Assembly: GCA_051155775.1 (NCBI GenBank)
Contig: DAXETV010000015.1
Coordinates: 9,720-73,719, forward strand
Direction of reading: 5' to 3'
DNA from: CAYSCZ01 sp051155775
GTDB taxonomy: Bacteria > Bacteroidota > Bacteroidia > Cytophagales > Cyclobacteriaceae
Length of the DNA: 64,000 bases
In this document: positions 8,658 to 17,586 of the stretch, in pieces
How the letters are laid out: each line of letters starts with the position of its first letter
How positions within the stretch are numbered: the first letter of the stretch is position 1
Translations under genes and position numbers: made by a program
The notes under the pieces: generated by a model
Seen by the model: the letters and a program-made list of their open reading frames with translations, nothing else
What the model was told of the DNA's origin: nothing
Database searches by the model: none

Positions 8658-9026
8658 TCATGGCTGAGAAAATGACGGTCGGATCAAGGTTTGATGTATT
8701 AAGCTGTTAAGTTCAAGCATAAAGAACCCACCCTCCAAAAGTGACCTTATCTCGAGAATATTTTTTACTGTTAAAATCAGAAATTTATTGCAATGTACAA
8801 GTTCAATTATCTCTACGTCCGGTGTGTCACTGGATAACAATTTAACAATGTTGATATCGAAAACTTTTTTCCTGAATGCAATCAATTGACAAAGCTTAAA
8901 ATGGTAACTAACATTCGGAAATCTAATAATAAACCTTTCAGATGCGTCATCCTGCCATAAGCTTACTTCACTTGTGTTATAGACGTTGCAAAGACTTCGC
9001 ATTTTTTGATCTACAACTTTGGACAT
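8658..9026 (-). CDS. Small cytosolic protein upstream of ferritin, unknown function
   Basis: The 122-residue protein has no signal peptide or membrane segment. It contains the pattern ERFIIRFPNVSYHFKLCQLIAFRKKV, which resembles short Bacteroidota proteins (I think the DUF6686 type) in which a strand pair precedes a Leu-rich segment. The CxxC metal site those often carry is not present here; only isolated Cys residues are seen. Because it leads the ferritin transcription unit, a role in iron handling is possible but not demonstrated. Confidence 0.5.
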   Translation of the reverse strand: MSKVVDQKMRSLCNVYNTSEVSLWQDDASERFIIRFPNVSYHFKLCQLIAFRKKVFDINIVKLLSSDTPDVEIIELVHCNKFLILTVKNILEIRSLLEGGFFMLELNSLIHQTLIRPSFSQP

Positions 9027-9171
9027 TTTTTACAATGTTTTCCTTTCTTTTTATATTTTTTGCAACATTTTTTAAAATCACAGGATTGAACTGCAATTAT
9101 GTGTCTTTGATCATCCGGGGATATTTCCGAACCCGTGATGTCATCAAATAATGTGTTTTTGTAATACATAA

Positions 9172-9188
9172 TTTAGAACGATTCTAAA
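9172..9188. promoter_or_regulatory. 17-bp palindrome upstream of the ferritin operon
   Basis: TTTAGAA-CGA-TTCTAAA is a perfect 7-3-7 inverted repeat, centred about 154 bases upstream of the first start codon of the ferritin unit. Its size and AT-flanked arms resemble operators of Fur/DtxR-type metal regulators, but no consensus was tested. A related half-site TTAGAATCG occurs at 9980-9988 upstream of the GIN-domain gene. Confidence 0.45.
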
Positions 9189-9276
9189 CAATGCGAATAT
9201 AAGGGCATATCAATCAATAATCAAGTGTAAGGTGATGATTAAAATCAATTATAGAAATGAAAATAATTCCTGCAAT

Positions 9277-9945
9277 TTATTCGGGAATTATTTTACCCGC
9301 ACTACTGGTATCAATATTCAGTCTTTCAGGCCTGCCGGAGTAGTATATTTTCCCGCTACTGCTAGCCTTACCATTGAGCGATTCCATCACATTGATATAA
9401 ATCTTTCCAGAGCTTGATGCCTTTGCGGTTAATTCTCTCATTGTAAAATCCGAGCCATATACTTTTCCTGAGCTGTTCGCATTAATCTCCCCATCGTTAG
9501 AATTTCCTGAAATATAAACTTTCCCTGAACTGCTTGCAGATATTAAAATCCTATTAACTGCTAAAGACACATCTACTTTTGCAGAGCTGCTAACCTTCAA
9601 ATCAAAATAATTGGCTTTAATGATTTCATCAGCGGTTACCTGTGCCGATGAACTGGCATGAATTTCTTCCATGTTTTGATAGGTTAAGATTACTTCTACA
9701 TCCCTGCTAAAATAAATACCTCTTTGCATCTCAATAATTAGTTTATCACCGCTTACACTGGTTTCAACCTTATCATAGGAAACGCCATCCACATAAACTT
9801 TGGCCTCGTACTTATTGCCTTTTATTAAAGTAACTTTAATCGATTCCCCAACTTTTAATTTATTGAATGATTCCAGCTGTCGTACTTGCTGTCCGGAAAG
9901 GACGAGGGTTATAAATAAAAAAGCTACTGATGCTATGTATTTCAT
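9277..9945 (-). CDS. GIN-domain (DUF2807) secreted beta-helix protein
   Basis: The 222-residue exported protein has a signal peptide (1-19, ending LSGQQ). It then carries the head GIN domain typical of Bacteroidota: LESFNKLKVGESIKVTLIKG, then DVEVILTYQNMEEIHASSSA. After this come repeated turns with the core [A/N/T]SS[S/A]GK, for example SASSSGKVYI, NANSSGKVYG, KASSSGKIYI and DTSSAGKI. These predict a short parallel beta-helix or roll. The function is unknown; the family is labelled putative auto-transporter adhesin head, but there is no transporter part here. Regulation unknown. Confidence 0.85.
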   Translation of the reverse strand: MKYIASVAFLFITLVLSGQQVRQLESFNKLKVGESIKVTLIKGNKYEAKVYVDGVSYDKVETSVSGDKLIIEMQRGIYFSRDVEVILTYQNMEEIHASSSAQVTADEIIKANYFDLKVSSSAKVDVSLAVNRILISASSSGKVYISGNSNDGEINANSSGKVYGSDFTMRELTAKASSSGKIYINVMESLNGKASSSGKIYYSGRPERLNIDTSSAGKIIPE

Positions 9946-10005
9946 TGATTGTAAAATCTGTTCATCAGTAAGACTCTCATTAGAATCGATGGTTACCGCT
10001 TTTTA

Positions 10006-10554
10006 TTACTTTTTAGCAAATGGGGATTTATATTGTGAAACGAATGTCTTCCAGGTAAATTCTTTATGATTATCCTCTCCGTAATATTTAAGTATTTTAT
10101 CCAATGTTGTGGCATTAAGATATCCTGGAATAGGCTGAAGTAGTTCAAAATTTTCATTAAGAAACACAGTAGAAGGATAACTCAATTGATTATCTAATAG
10201 TGCTGCGGCCAGTTCATGGTAACCCCTTCTTCCGGAAGAAACAAATTTGAATTCATGGCCATCGAATGTTATAGGTTCCTTCTGTTCGGCATTAAGTTTT
10301 ACTGCGTAAAAATTCTCATTGATATAATCAACTATTTCTTTTTCACTGTAGGTAGAGGCCTCCATTTTTTTACACCACCCACACCAATCGGTGTACACAT
10401 CAATGACTACTTTTTTAGATTCTAATTTTGATTTTTCAACAGCTTCTTCAAATGAGATCCAATTAATGTGTGCTTTTTCTTTTTTGAAATCAGCACTTAT
10501 GAATAGGCTTGCTGATAAAAAGAGGGTGATGGTTAAAAAGTCGAACCTTTTCAT
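10006..10554 (-). CDS. Thioredoxin-like periplasmic protein (CGWC)
   Basis: The 182-residue product has an N-terminal export signal (1-21, ending FISAD) and then a thioredoxin fold. Active-site Cys58 and Cys61 lie in D-W-C-G-W-C-K, preceded by KVVIDVYT. The cis-Pro region is YPSTVFLNENFELL. The CGWC variant is common in thioredoxin_7/DUF255-like proteins of Bacteroidota, thought to act as periplasmic disulfide reductases or chaperones. No partner such as DsbD is adjacent. It is separated from the BNR gene upstream by a hairpin terminator, so it probably has its own promoter. Confidence 0.85.
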   Translation of the reverse strand: MKRFDFLTITLFLSASLFISADFKKEKAHINWISFEEAVEKSKLESKKVVIDVYTDWCGWCKKMEASTYSEKEIVDYINENFYAVKLNAEQKEPITFDGHEFKFVSSGRRGYHELAAALLDNQLSYPSTVFLNENFELLQPIPGYLNATTLDKILKYYGEDNHKEFTWKTFVSQYKSPFAKK

Positions 10555-10681
10555 ATAATTTTTTTATTAATTATACCCAGCAATTTAATAAATAGTTCAC
10601 ATTTCCAATGGAATTGTCACTGGTTGACCTTATGAGATAATTCATGATAACTAAGATCTTAAGTATTTACCCACATATTGT

Positions 10682-10728
10682 AAAAGGAGATCTTCAATAA
10701 TTAATTATCAAAAACTGAAGATCCCCTT
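10682..10728 (-). terminator. Long hairpin terminator after BNR paralogue 2
   Basis: AAGGAGATCTTCA (10684-10696) pairs with TGAAGATCCCCTT (10716-10728) with one mismatch in 13 and a 19-base loop. In the minus direction it is followed by TTTT. It lies 28 bases after the stop codon of the gene at 10756. Confidence 0.7.
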
Positions 10729-10755
10729 ATTAGTATTAAGCAATTAAAATTTTAG

Positions 10756-13700
10756 CTAGTAATCGCTACCAATTGGCAGGGATTGCCCTTCTACCCATGG
10801 AGCTCCAGCCTGATCCAATGATTTTTCCAGTTCAGGAATTGTCACACTTAATAAGTTATTAACCTTATTGGAAATATCATCAAACATTTTTTTTGCAATT
10901 TCTAAACTTTTTTCATGAGAAGGTGTGGGGCCGTAAGTAGATCGCATCGTTCCAATCCTGGCATGACTAATCCTGCTTTGAATGGTAGGCTTTGTTTTTT
11001 CCCCAACCTGTTGTTTTACCGGGCTGCCACTTAGTTCATAATCCAGACCCATTGCGCTCATGAGTGCTTCATGTATTTTACTATTCAGGGCACCCGGGTC
11101 AGCATTTGATCTCTTAAGTGCTACCCTCATTGATTTAAGTCTTTTAATTGCATTTTTAAGTTCCACATTTAAAGCGGATCGTTTTTTCTCAAAATCTTCA
11201 AGCTTTCTCCAGAAGTTGGCAACTTCCCGGTGGGGTGCACCTTTTAAAGTACCTTCTCTTAGAGGAACAACTTCGAAGTTGACAGGACCATCCAGTACGG
11301 TGACTACTCCATCCACTTCTTTTGATAATGTAACATTGTAATTACCCGGAGCAGCCATCATACCCTGAGATTGGTCAAATTGGTTTTCTACCGGCTTTTC
11401 ATCCAATTTTATAACATCCATCGGAGGATACCTTAAATCCCATGCTAATCTGTGCATACCTTTTTTTGTTGATCCTTCGAGTTTTCTTATGGTGTTCCCA
11501 TCTTCATCTTTCACAGTAAGCCAAACCTTTGGAGACTGTTGCATGGCTTCTGCTTCCACTGTTTCCCAGCCTGGAAATTGAACGTATTGGCCCTCTTTTA
11601 TTTTTTCTCTTTCTTTTTCCTTCCTGATATCTTCAAGTCTTTTGTAGTCCTCTTTTAAATAATAAGTGATTATCGCACCAAAATCTGGATTATCAGCAAC
11701 AAAATAAGAAGCTCCCTGACTTCCTTTTTCTCCAAAACCTACCTTTGGTCTGGGGAGATACCACCAGGCTTTTCTTGGTTCAAATAATGCGCCTTCTTGA
11801 GCAAGCTTGTCATCATTGATGGCTCGTAAAAAACTGTAGTCATCAAGTACATAGAAACTTCTGCCGAAAGACGCACCTACTAAATCATTTTCTCTCTTTT
11901 GTATGGCCAAATCACGAAAAGATATGGTTGGAAGTCCTCCTGTAAACTCGACCCATCTATTTCCACCATCAAGCGTAAAATAGATTCCAAATTCTGTCGC
12001 TAAAAACATAAGATTTGATTGTTCATGATCCTGAACAACCCTCCACAAAAGAGTCCTGTCAGGAAGGTTTCCCCGCAAAGATTTCCAGGTATTGCCTTTA
12101 TCTGTACTTTTTAGAATGTAAGGGTTAAAATCACCATATTTATGGTTATCTAAAACAACATAAGCCGTGTTGGCGTCATAGCGGTCAGCTTTGATATCAT
12201 TTACAAAAGCAGTTCCTGGCACGCCGGGTAAACTTCCAACATTAATTCTTCTCCAGTTATCACCACCATCTTCAGTAACCTGGATTAGCCCGTCATCTGT
12301 ACCTGCATAAATTAATCCTTCCTGCAGTGGGGACTCAGCCAGAGAGGTGATGGTATTGTAGTTGGACATGGCATTTACATCCCAGGGATTGTCAAAACTT
12401 TGCGAGCCCCCCATGATTGGAAGTGACAGCCGCTCCTGGTTTTTTGTCAGATCACCAGAAATCGCTTCCCAGGTGTCGCCTCTATTTTCTGATTTCCAAA
12501 CACGTTGAGAAGCAAAGTATAATCTTGTAGGCTTATGAGGGCTTACCAGAATAGGAGCATCCCAGTTGAATCGTTCGTAGTCTTCATCTTCTCCCGGTTG
12601 CGGCTTTATGTAAACCAATTCACCAGTTGTCCTGTCTGTTCGCACTAAATTACCCTGTTGCCATTCTGAGTAAACGATATCAGGATTTCCCGGCTCCGTG
12701 GCAGGTTGATGGCCATCGCCAAACAAAGTAATGTACCAGTCTGCGTTGGTTATGCCATATCCATCAGTTCTGGAAGGGCCACCATGTGTGTTATTATCTT
12801 GGGTGCCACCATAGATATTATAAAATGGTTCTGCATCATCTACTGCTACTTTGTAATATTGGGTTGTTGGCAGATTGTCAATATATCTCCAGGTTTTCTC
12901 ACCATCAAATGTTTCATACACGCCACCATCGCAACCAACTAAAAGATAATCGGGATCAGATTTTCTGAAAGCAATGGCGTGATTGTCGGAATGCTTATTT
13001 TCTTCATTCATTCTTCTGAATGTTTTGCCTCCATCTTCAGATATTTGCATTCTTACATCAACAAGGTATAGCTTCTCAAATTGATGAGGCGATGCATAGA
13101 GCTCTTGATAATAATGTGGGCCTGTGGCACCGGAAACTGCATCTGACATTTTTTTCCAGGTCATTCCCCGGTCTTCACTGCGATAAACTCCTCCCGTTCT
13201 TCTGTCTAATTCTATGGCTGCATAAAGTATATCGGGGTTTTGAGGGGAAATGGCTAATCCTATTTTGCCCATGTTCGATTTTGGAAGGCCTTGTGATAAT
13301 TTACTCCATGTTTCTCCTCCATCTTCACTTTTGTACAACGCTGTACCAGGTCCTCCACCCATGTAAGCAGCAACATTTCTGTGGCGTTGCCAGGTAGCTG
13401 CGTATAACCTGTCAGGGTCTCTGGGATCTATAACTATATCTGTAACACCGGTCCATTCATTATCCCCAAGTGTTTTCTTCCATGTTTCTCCACCATCTGA
13501 TGATTTATAAAATCCACGCTGTCCACCTTTATTCCATAGCGGGCCCTGTACTGCAACCCAGATCACCTCAGAATTATCTGGATGCACAATGATCTTAGAG
13601 ATATGTTCTGATTCTTTCAACCCTTTGTTATACCAGGAAGCGCCATCATCATTGCTTACATAAATGCCATCACCATATCCAACATGACGGCCACCTACAT

Positions 13701-14073
13701 TTTCACCGGTTCCTACCCAAACCCTGTGTGGATTGTTGGGATCAATAGTAACGCAGCCTATTGAATATGAAGATAAAGTGTCGAAAATTGGCATCCAGGT
13801 TGTTCCCGCGTTTTCAGTTTTCCATACGCCTCCCGAGCCGAATGCAACGTACCATACGCTCTCATCATCCGGGTGGATCGCTATGTCTGCCACCCTTCCC
13901 GCCATGAATGCAGGTCCTATCGACCTAAATTTGATGTCATTAAAAGTGCTCTTGTTAATTACATTAGGTTTCTCTTCTGTTTGATTTTTCCTTCTACGCT
14001 GCGCATCTAAGTCATTTGTAGATGCCAGCGTGACAAGTAAGATTAGATAAGTAAATATTAATTTTTTTTGCAT
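10756..14073 (-). CDS. Secreted BNR/VPS10 (sortilin)-like beta-propeller protein, paralogue 2
   Basis: I choose the ATG at 14071-14073 because it gives a normal signal peptide (MQKKLIFTYLILLVTLAS); the in-frame ATG at 14106 adds 11 residues without a signal character. The mature protein begins with a basic QRRRKNQ patch, then FRSIGPAFMAGRVADI as in the other two paralogues. About eleven Asp-box-like repeats follow (KSSDGGETWKK, KSEDGGETWSK, RSEDRGMTWKK, VTEDGGDNWRR, KSTDKGNTWKS). The C-terminal third has a charged insert (KEKEREKIKEG), an Ig-like domain and a helical module ending near a SYGPTPS-type turn. It probably binds or processes an extracellular polymer or peptide; the ligand is unknown. 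It stands alone between two hairpin terminators. Confidence 0.85.
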   Translation of the reverse strand: MQKKLIFTYLILLVTLASTNDLDAQRRRKNQTEEKPNVINKSTFNDIKFRSIGPAFMAGRVADIAIHPDDESVWYVAFGSGGVWKTENAGTTWMPIFDTLSSYSIGCVTIDPNNPHRVWVGTGENVGGRHVGYGDGIYVSNDDGASWYNKGLKESEHISKIIVHPDNSEVIWVAVQGPLWNKGGQRGFYKSSDGGETWKKTLGDNEWTGVTDIVIDPRDPDRLYAATWQRHRNVAAYMGGGPGTALYKSEDGGETWSKLSQGLPKSNMGKIGLAISPQNPDILYAAIELDRRTGGVYRSEDRGMTWKKMSDAVSGATGPHYYQELYASPHQFEKLYLVDVRMQISEDGGKTFRRMNEENKHSDNHAIAFRKSDPDYLLVGCDGGVYETFDGEKTWRYIDNLPTTQYYKVAVDDAEPFYNIYGGTQDNNTHGGPSRTDGYGITNADWYITLFGDGHQPATEPGNPDIVYSEWQQGNLVRTDRTTGELVYIKPQPGEDEDYERFNWDAPILVSPHKPTRLYFASQRVWKSENRGDTWEAISGDLTKNQERLSLPIMGGSQSFDNPWDVNAMSNYNTITSLAESPLQEGLIYAGTDDGLIQVTEDGGDNWRRINVGSLPGVPGTAFVNDIKADRYDANTAYVVLDNHKYGDFNPYILKSTDKGNTWKSLRGNLPDRTLLWRVVQDHEQSNLMFLATEFGIYFTLDGGNRWVEFTGGLPTISFRDLAIQKRENDLVGASFGRSFYVLDDYSFLRAINDDKLAQEGALFEPRKAWWYLPRPKVGFGEKGSQGASYFVADNPDFGAIITYYLKEDYKRLEDIRKEKEREKIKEGQYVQFPGWETVEAEAMQQSPKVWLTVKDEDGNTIRKLEGSTKKGMHRLAWDLRYPPMDVIKLDEKPVENQFDQSQGMMAAPGNYNVTLSKEVDGVVTVLDGPVNFEVVPLREGTLKGAPHREVANFWRKLEDFEKKRSALNVELKNAIKRLKSMRVALKRSNADPGALNSKIHEALMSAMGLDYELSGSPVKQQVGEKTKPTIQSRISHARIGTMRSTYGPTPSHEKSLEIAKKMFDDISNKVNNLLSVTIPELEKSLDQAGAPWVEGQSLPIGSDY

Positions 14074-14134
14074 ATTTATACTGTTTACAATCATTAAATT
14101 ATACAACTAACTAGATTAAGCCAAATAATGGATA

Positions 14135-14169
14135 AAAAAAAGGCCACTGGATATCAATGGCCTTTTTTT
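14135..14169 (-). terminator. Strong terminator downstream of the desaturase
   Basis: A-rich AAAAAAAGGCCA (14135-14146) is complementary to TGGCCTTTTTTT (14158-14169) around an 11-base loop. Read on the minus strand, the stem is followed by a T run, so it ends the desaturase transcript 22 bases after its stop. The symmetry means it could also stop plus-strand transcription. Confidence 0.8.
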
Positions 14170-14190
14170 CAAATATTTTAATGAATAATT

Positions 14191-14979
14191 TCAGGCAGCT
14201 GTCATTAATTTTTTATCTTTTGTAGGTTTTGTTGATTCTAGAGGAGCAGTCTTTTTCATTTTGATAATCCCTAAAAAAGCCAATATTTTGATAACCTGAT
14301 AAGTTGGATCTATCTCATGCCATCTGATGCCACCAAAATTAGGTCTTGTCCCGTATTTATGATGATTGTTATGATAGCTCTCACCCATCATAAGAAAATC
14401 AAAGGGCAAGAAATTTTTAGAAGTATCTCCAACCTCGTAATTTCTATAACCATACTTATGGGCAAACCAGTTTATGATTGCTCCATGTATAGGAGATAGG
14501 GCAAATTGAATGGGTAAGAACAACCACAACCACCACACATCAGCAAATACAAAATAAACGCCAACATAAATAGTTCCCCAAAATAATCTTGAAGGCCATG
14601 AACGAGCTATTTTGTCAAAAGCTTCCCATTTAGGGGCATTTTCAGTAAATCTTTTGTCAACAACCAATGATCCATTGCATATGGATGAATAAATGGTTTT
14701 GGTTTTCCACATCATTTTAGCAATACTTTCATCATATGAAGGGGAGTGAGGATCGTCAGGCGTATCTGCAAAAGCATGATGCATTCTATGTAAAATGCTG
14801 TAGCCATATGCACTAAGATAATTTGAGCCCTGAAATATCCAAGTTAATACAAAGAAGACTTTTTCCGTAAACGGAGACATGGTAAAAGCTTTGTGAGAGG
14901 CATATCGATGTAAAAAGAAAGTTTGAAAGAACAACGATATATACCAATGCAATATGAAAAAAGGTATTATGACTTCCAT
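14191..14979 (-). CDS. Membrane fatty-acid (acyl-CoA/acyl-lipid) desaturase
   Basis: The 262-residue membrane protein has the three histidine boxes of the delta-9-type desaturases: His24-x4-His29 (HRYASH), His64-x2-His-His (HRMHH) and His203-x2-His-His (ESYHNNHH). PHSP near residue 78 and NWFAHKYG near 171 are also typical. These bind a di-iron centre that inserts a cis double bond into fatty acyl chains, tuning membrane fluidity. Hydrophobic segments lie at about 3-23, 40-58 and 135-165. The C-terminus is a lysine-rich tail. An 11-bp palindrome (TTTGTGACAAA, 15031-15041) lies 51 bases upstream and could be a control site. The exact regiospecificity cannot be read. Confidence 0.9.
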   Translation of the reverse strand: MEVIIPFFILHWYISLFFQTFFLHRYASHKAFTMSPFTEKVFFVLTWIFQGSNYLSAYGYSILHRMHHAFADTPDDPHSPSYDESIAKMMWKTKTIYSSICNGSLVVDKRFTENAPKWEAFDKIARSWPSRLFWGTIYVGVYFVFADVWWLWLFLPIQFALSPIHGAIINWFAHKYGYRNYEVGDTSKNFLPFDFLMMGESYHNNHHKYGTRPNFGGIRWHEIDPTYQVIKILAFLGIIKMKKTAPLESTKPTKDKKLMTAA

Positions 14980-15030
14980 TTAATGTTTAAAATTTTGTAG
15001 TTATTTATTTTATGACACTTTAGGCATTGA

Positions 15031-15041
15031 TTTGTGACAAA
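15031..15041. promoter_or_regulatory. Short palindrome upstream of the desaturase
   Basis: TTTGT-G-ACAAA is an 11-bp perfect palindrome in the 66-bp gap between the sigma-factor stop and the desaturase start. It could be an operator, but the motif is short enough to occur by chance in AT-rich DNA. Confidence 0.25.
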
Positions 15042-15045
15042 ATGC

Positions 15046-15657
15046 TCAATATTTTTTTATACTTATCTCTGAAGTCAAGTCATGGATCAAATCGGATAAT
15101 TGTCCGACCCTGCATGCTTTCTTAAAACTTTCAGGCATTTTTATAGAGGGTAGCTCAAAGTTTAGGGAGGGCATTTCAGCAGCGTTTATTTTTTGTCTGG
15201 CCCTGCTAAATATTTTTCGGCAGTTGTCGGCATTCTTATCAACCACATCCTGTAGATCTTCATATTCAATATCAAATATTCCTCTCAGGATGTACACCAC
15301 TTTTTCTATAGGTTCCAATTTTTTATGCAGGATTTTCCATGCTTCAGATACCTGGCTCTCAACATCAAAATTTATAATTTCTTTTTCTTTCTCGTTATCT
15401 TCTAGCTGAAATTGATAATCATCAATAGATTTTTTTGAAATTTGATTGCTGGTATGACGTAAGATATTCAGACATTTATTTGTTAAAGTCCGTATTAAAT
15501 ATGCTTTAGTATTTTCAATTTTACTCTTATCGATGGTTAACCACTTAACAAAAGTATCATGTACAGCGTCTTCAGCATCGGCAATAGAACCTAACATGCT
15601 CAATGCAATGGATTGTAATGTGGGCCGGTATAAGTTAATTATTTGTGATTGGGTCAT
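15046..15657 (-). CDS. ECF sigma factor, ECF41/SigJ-like, with shortened C-terminal extension
   Basis: The 203-residue protein carries sigma region 2 (ALSMLGSIADAEDAVHDTFVKW, about residues 17-39) and region 4 (IEKVVYILRGIFDIEYEDL, about 117-136, then ADNCRKIFSRARQKI). The AEDAV motif and the cysteine-containing region-4 helix are features I link to ECF41. That group normally carries a SnoaL-like domain of about 100 residues that modulates activity. Here only about 45 residues remain (to FKKACRVGQLSDLIHDLTSEI), resembling just the first SnoaL helices. It is divergent from the ABC transporter genes with an 87-bp shared region, a plausible target. No anti-sigma gene is next to it. Confidence 0.75.
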   Translation of the reverse strand: MTQSQIINLYRPTLQSIALSMLGSIADAEDAVHDTFVKWLTIDKSKIENTKAYLIRTLTNKCLNILRHTSNQISKKSIDDYQFQLEDNEKEKEIINFDVESQVSEAWKILHKKLEPIEKVVYILRGIFDIEYEDLQDVVDKNADNCRKIFSRARQKINAAEMPSLNFELPSIKMPESFKKACRVGQLSDLIHDLTSEISIKKY

Positions 15658-15744
15658 TTTAAAATTATTCCCTTTTTTAGATATTAACTTTCTTAAAATA
15701 AGATTAGGTCAAAGAAATAAAAAAAGTAAATCTAAACCAATAAT

Positions 15745-16368
15745 ATGCTCGAAATCAGAGATCTAACTTTTAGTTATAATAAGAATAATAGATTTTCATT
15801 TCCTGATATAACATTAAAAAATGAAAATTTGTTGGTTGTTGGGTCGTCGGGAATAGGAAAGACTACTTTCCTTCAGTTGATAGGAGGGTTATTGAAACCT
15901 GAGTCAGGTAGAATAATGATTGACGGATTTGACATTTCAAAGTTATCCAAATCTAAAATAGATCGTTTCAGGGGAAGAAATATTGGTTTTGTTTTTCAAA
16001 AAAGCCATTTTATAGCTTCTTTAAATCTCCAGGAAAACTTATTGCTCATTCAATTCTTTGCCGGCTTAAAGCAGGATAAGAAAATAATTAATGATGTATT
16101 ACACCGGTTAAATATTCATAATTGCATCTATAATTATCCAAGGAACCTCAGCCAGGGTCAGCAACAGCGTGCTTCAATTGCTATGGCCATAATCAATAAC
16201 CCTAACCTTTTACTGGCCGATGAGCCAACATCCAGCCTGGATGATGAAAACTGCAAAAAAGTAATTGATTTATTGATAGATCAGTCTAAATATTCAGGCG
16301 CTAATCTTATTATCATAACTCATGACGCACGCGTCAAATCATTCTTTAATAATGTTCTTGAACTATGA
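15745..16368 (+). CDS. ABC transporter ATP-binding protein (LolD/MacB type)
   Basis: The 207-residue ATPase has Walker A GSSGIGKTT (about 33-41), a Q-loop in VFQKSHF, the signature LSQGQQQR (about 133-140) and Walker B LLLADEPT (about 155-162), followed by the D-loop and the switch His in IITHD. This is the LolD/MacB/FtsE-like class that drives FtsX-fold permeases rather than importers. Its last four bases overlap the permease start (ATGA), so the pair is translationally coupled and forms one complex at the inner membrane. The substrate is not evident. Confidence 0.9.
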   Translation: MLEIRDLTFSYNKNNRFSFPDITLKNENLLVVGSSGIGKTTFLQLIGGLLKPESGRIMIDGFDISKLSKSKIDRFRGRNIGFVFQKSHFIASLNLQENLLLIQFFAGLKQDKKIINDVLHRLNIHNCIYNYPRNLSQGQQQRASIAMAIINNPNLLLADEPTSSLDDENCKKVIDLLIDQSKYSGANLIIITHDARVKSFFNNVLEL

Positions 16369-17558
16369 ATATTACACTACTTAGCTGGAAAAACATCCTT
16401 TCGCGTCCATTATCAAGTTTATTAAGCGTGGTTTTATTGATGCTTGGGGTAGCCATAATTTCTCTGATACTGCTCATAAACAATCAATTAATTAATCAAT
16501 TTGAAAAAAACATAAAAGCCATTGATATGGTGGTTGGGGCTAAGGGCAGCCCGTTGCAAGTAATTTTATCTTCTGTTTTTCAAATTGACACCCCCACAGG
16601 AAATATTAGCTTGGCTGAAGCCGAAAAATTAAAAAGAAGCCGCCTGGTTGAATGGGCAATACCTTTATCTTTCGGTGATTCATACAAAGGTTACAGGATT
16701 GTAGGAACGGATAGTCAGTATGTAAATCTATATAATGCGGAGATAGACCGGGGAGAGTTGTGGGAAATGCCCATGGAAGCGGTATTAGGGGATGCAGTTG
16801 ATGAAAAATTACAGTTAAATATTGGTGATAAATTCAAAAGTTCCCATGGTTTGGTTGGCGCCGGGGTAAGTCATGAAGCACATGATTATAAGGTGGTAGG
16901 GGTTTTGAAATACACAGGATCAGTAGTCGATCAATTGATATTAACATCCAATGAAAGTTTCTGGGAAGTCCATAAAAAGGAACCCGATGAAGCGAATGAA
17001 CATGAAGATGAGGAGAAAGAGATCACAGCAATGTTGGTAAACTTTCGTAGTCCCATGGGTATGGTAACCCTACCCAGGAAGATCAATGAGGGTACAAATA
17101 TGCAAGCTGCTTTACCGGCATTTGAAATCAATAAACTCATTAGTTTACTCGGAATAGGTGTAGATACATTGAACCTGATTGGACTGGTGATCATCATAGT
17201 CTCCGGGGTGAGCGTATTCATCAGCTTATACGCTTCATTTCTGGAAAGAAGATATGAGATGGCTTTGATGAGAACCTATGGTGCATCAGGCTTACAATTA
17301 TTCTGGATAATGATCCAGGAAGGGTTATTTTTATCGTTCATAGGATTTATAGCCGGTATGGCATTAAGTCGTTTAGGAATAGTGATCCTATCTAATGCGG
17401 CAGAAGAGCGTTTTCACTATCAATTTACAGGGCTTAAATTTCTGGAAAGTGAACTATTGCTCTTTGGAGGCACTATACTCATTGGTATACTGGCTTCTTT
17501 GATTCCGGCAGTCCAGGTTTATAAAGTGAATATTGCAAAGACTTTAGAAGATAATTAA
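16365..17558 (+). CDS. ABC transporter permease (FtsX/MacB-like) with acidic loop
   Basis: The 397-residue permease has an N-terminal transmembrane helix (about 15-38), a large periplasmic MacB-PCD-like domain (about 40-265) and three C-terminal transmembrane helices of the FtsX type (about 270-297, 320-342, 365-388). It ends with the usual conserved pattern in which a lipid-facing helix precedes VYKVNIAKTLED. Near residue 207 is a very acidic, His-containing loop, KEPDEANEHEDEEKE. Related permeases in other phyla carry His-rich loops at this place and sit in metal-linked operons, so metal binding is possible but unproven. Coupled with the upstream ATPase, it may extract a lipid or lipoprotein, or act as a mechanotransmission device. 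Confidence 0.85.
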   Translation: MNITLLSWKNILSRPLSSLLSVVLLMLGVAIISLILLINNQLINQFEKNIKAIDMVVGAKGSPLQVILSSVFQIDTPTGNISLAEAEKLKRSRLVEWAIPLSFGDSYKGYRIVGTDSQYVNLYNAEIDRGELWEMPMEAVLGDAVDEKLQLNIGDKFKSSHGLVGAGVSHEAHDYKVVGVLKYTGSVVDQLILTSNESFWEVHKKEPDEANEHEDEEKEITAMLVNFRSPMGMVTLPRKINEGTNMQAALPAFEINKLISLLGIGVDTLNLIGLVIIIVSGVSVFISLYASFLERRYEMALMRTYGASGLQLFWIMIQEGLFLSFIGFIAGMALSRLGIVILSNAAEERFHYQFTGLKFLESELLLFGGTILIGILASLIPAVQVYKVNIAKTLEDN

Positions 17559-17586
17559 AGGAATCAACGATTAATGCTTACAAAAA

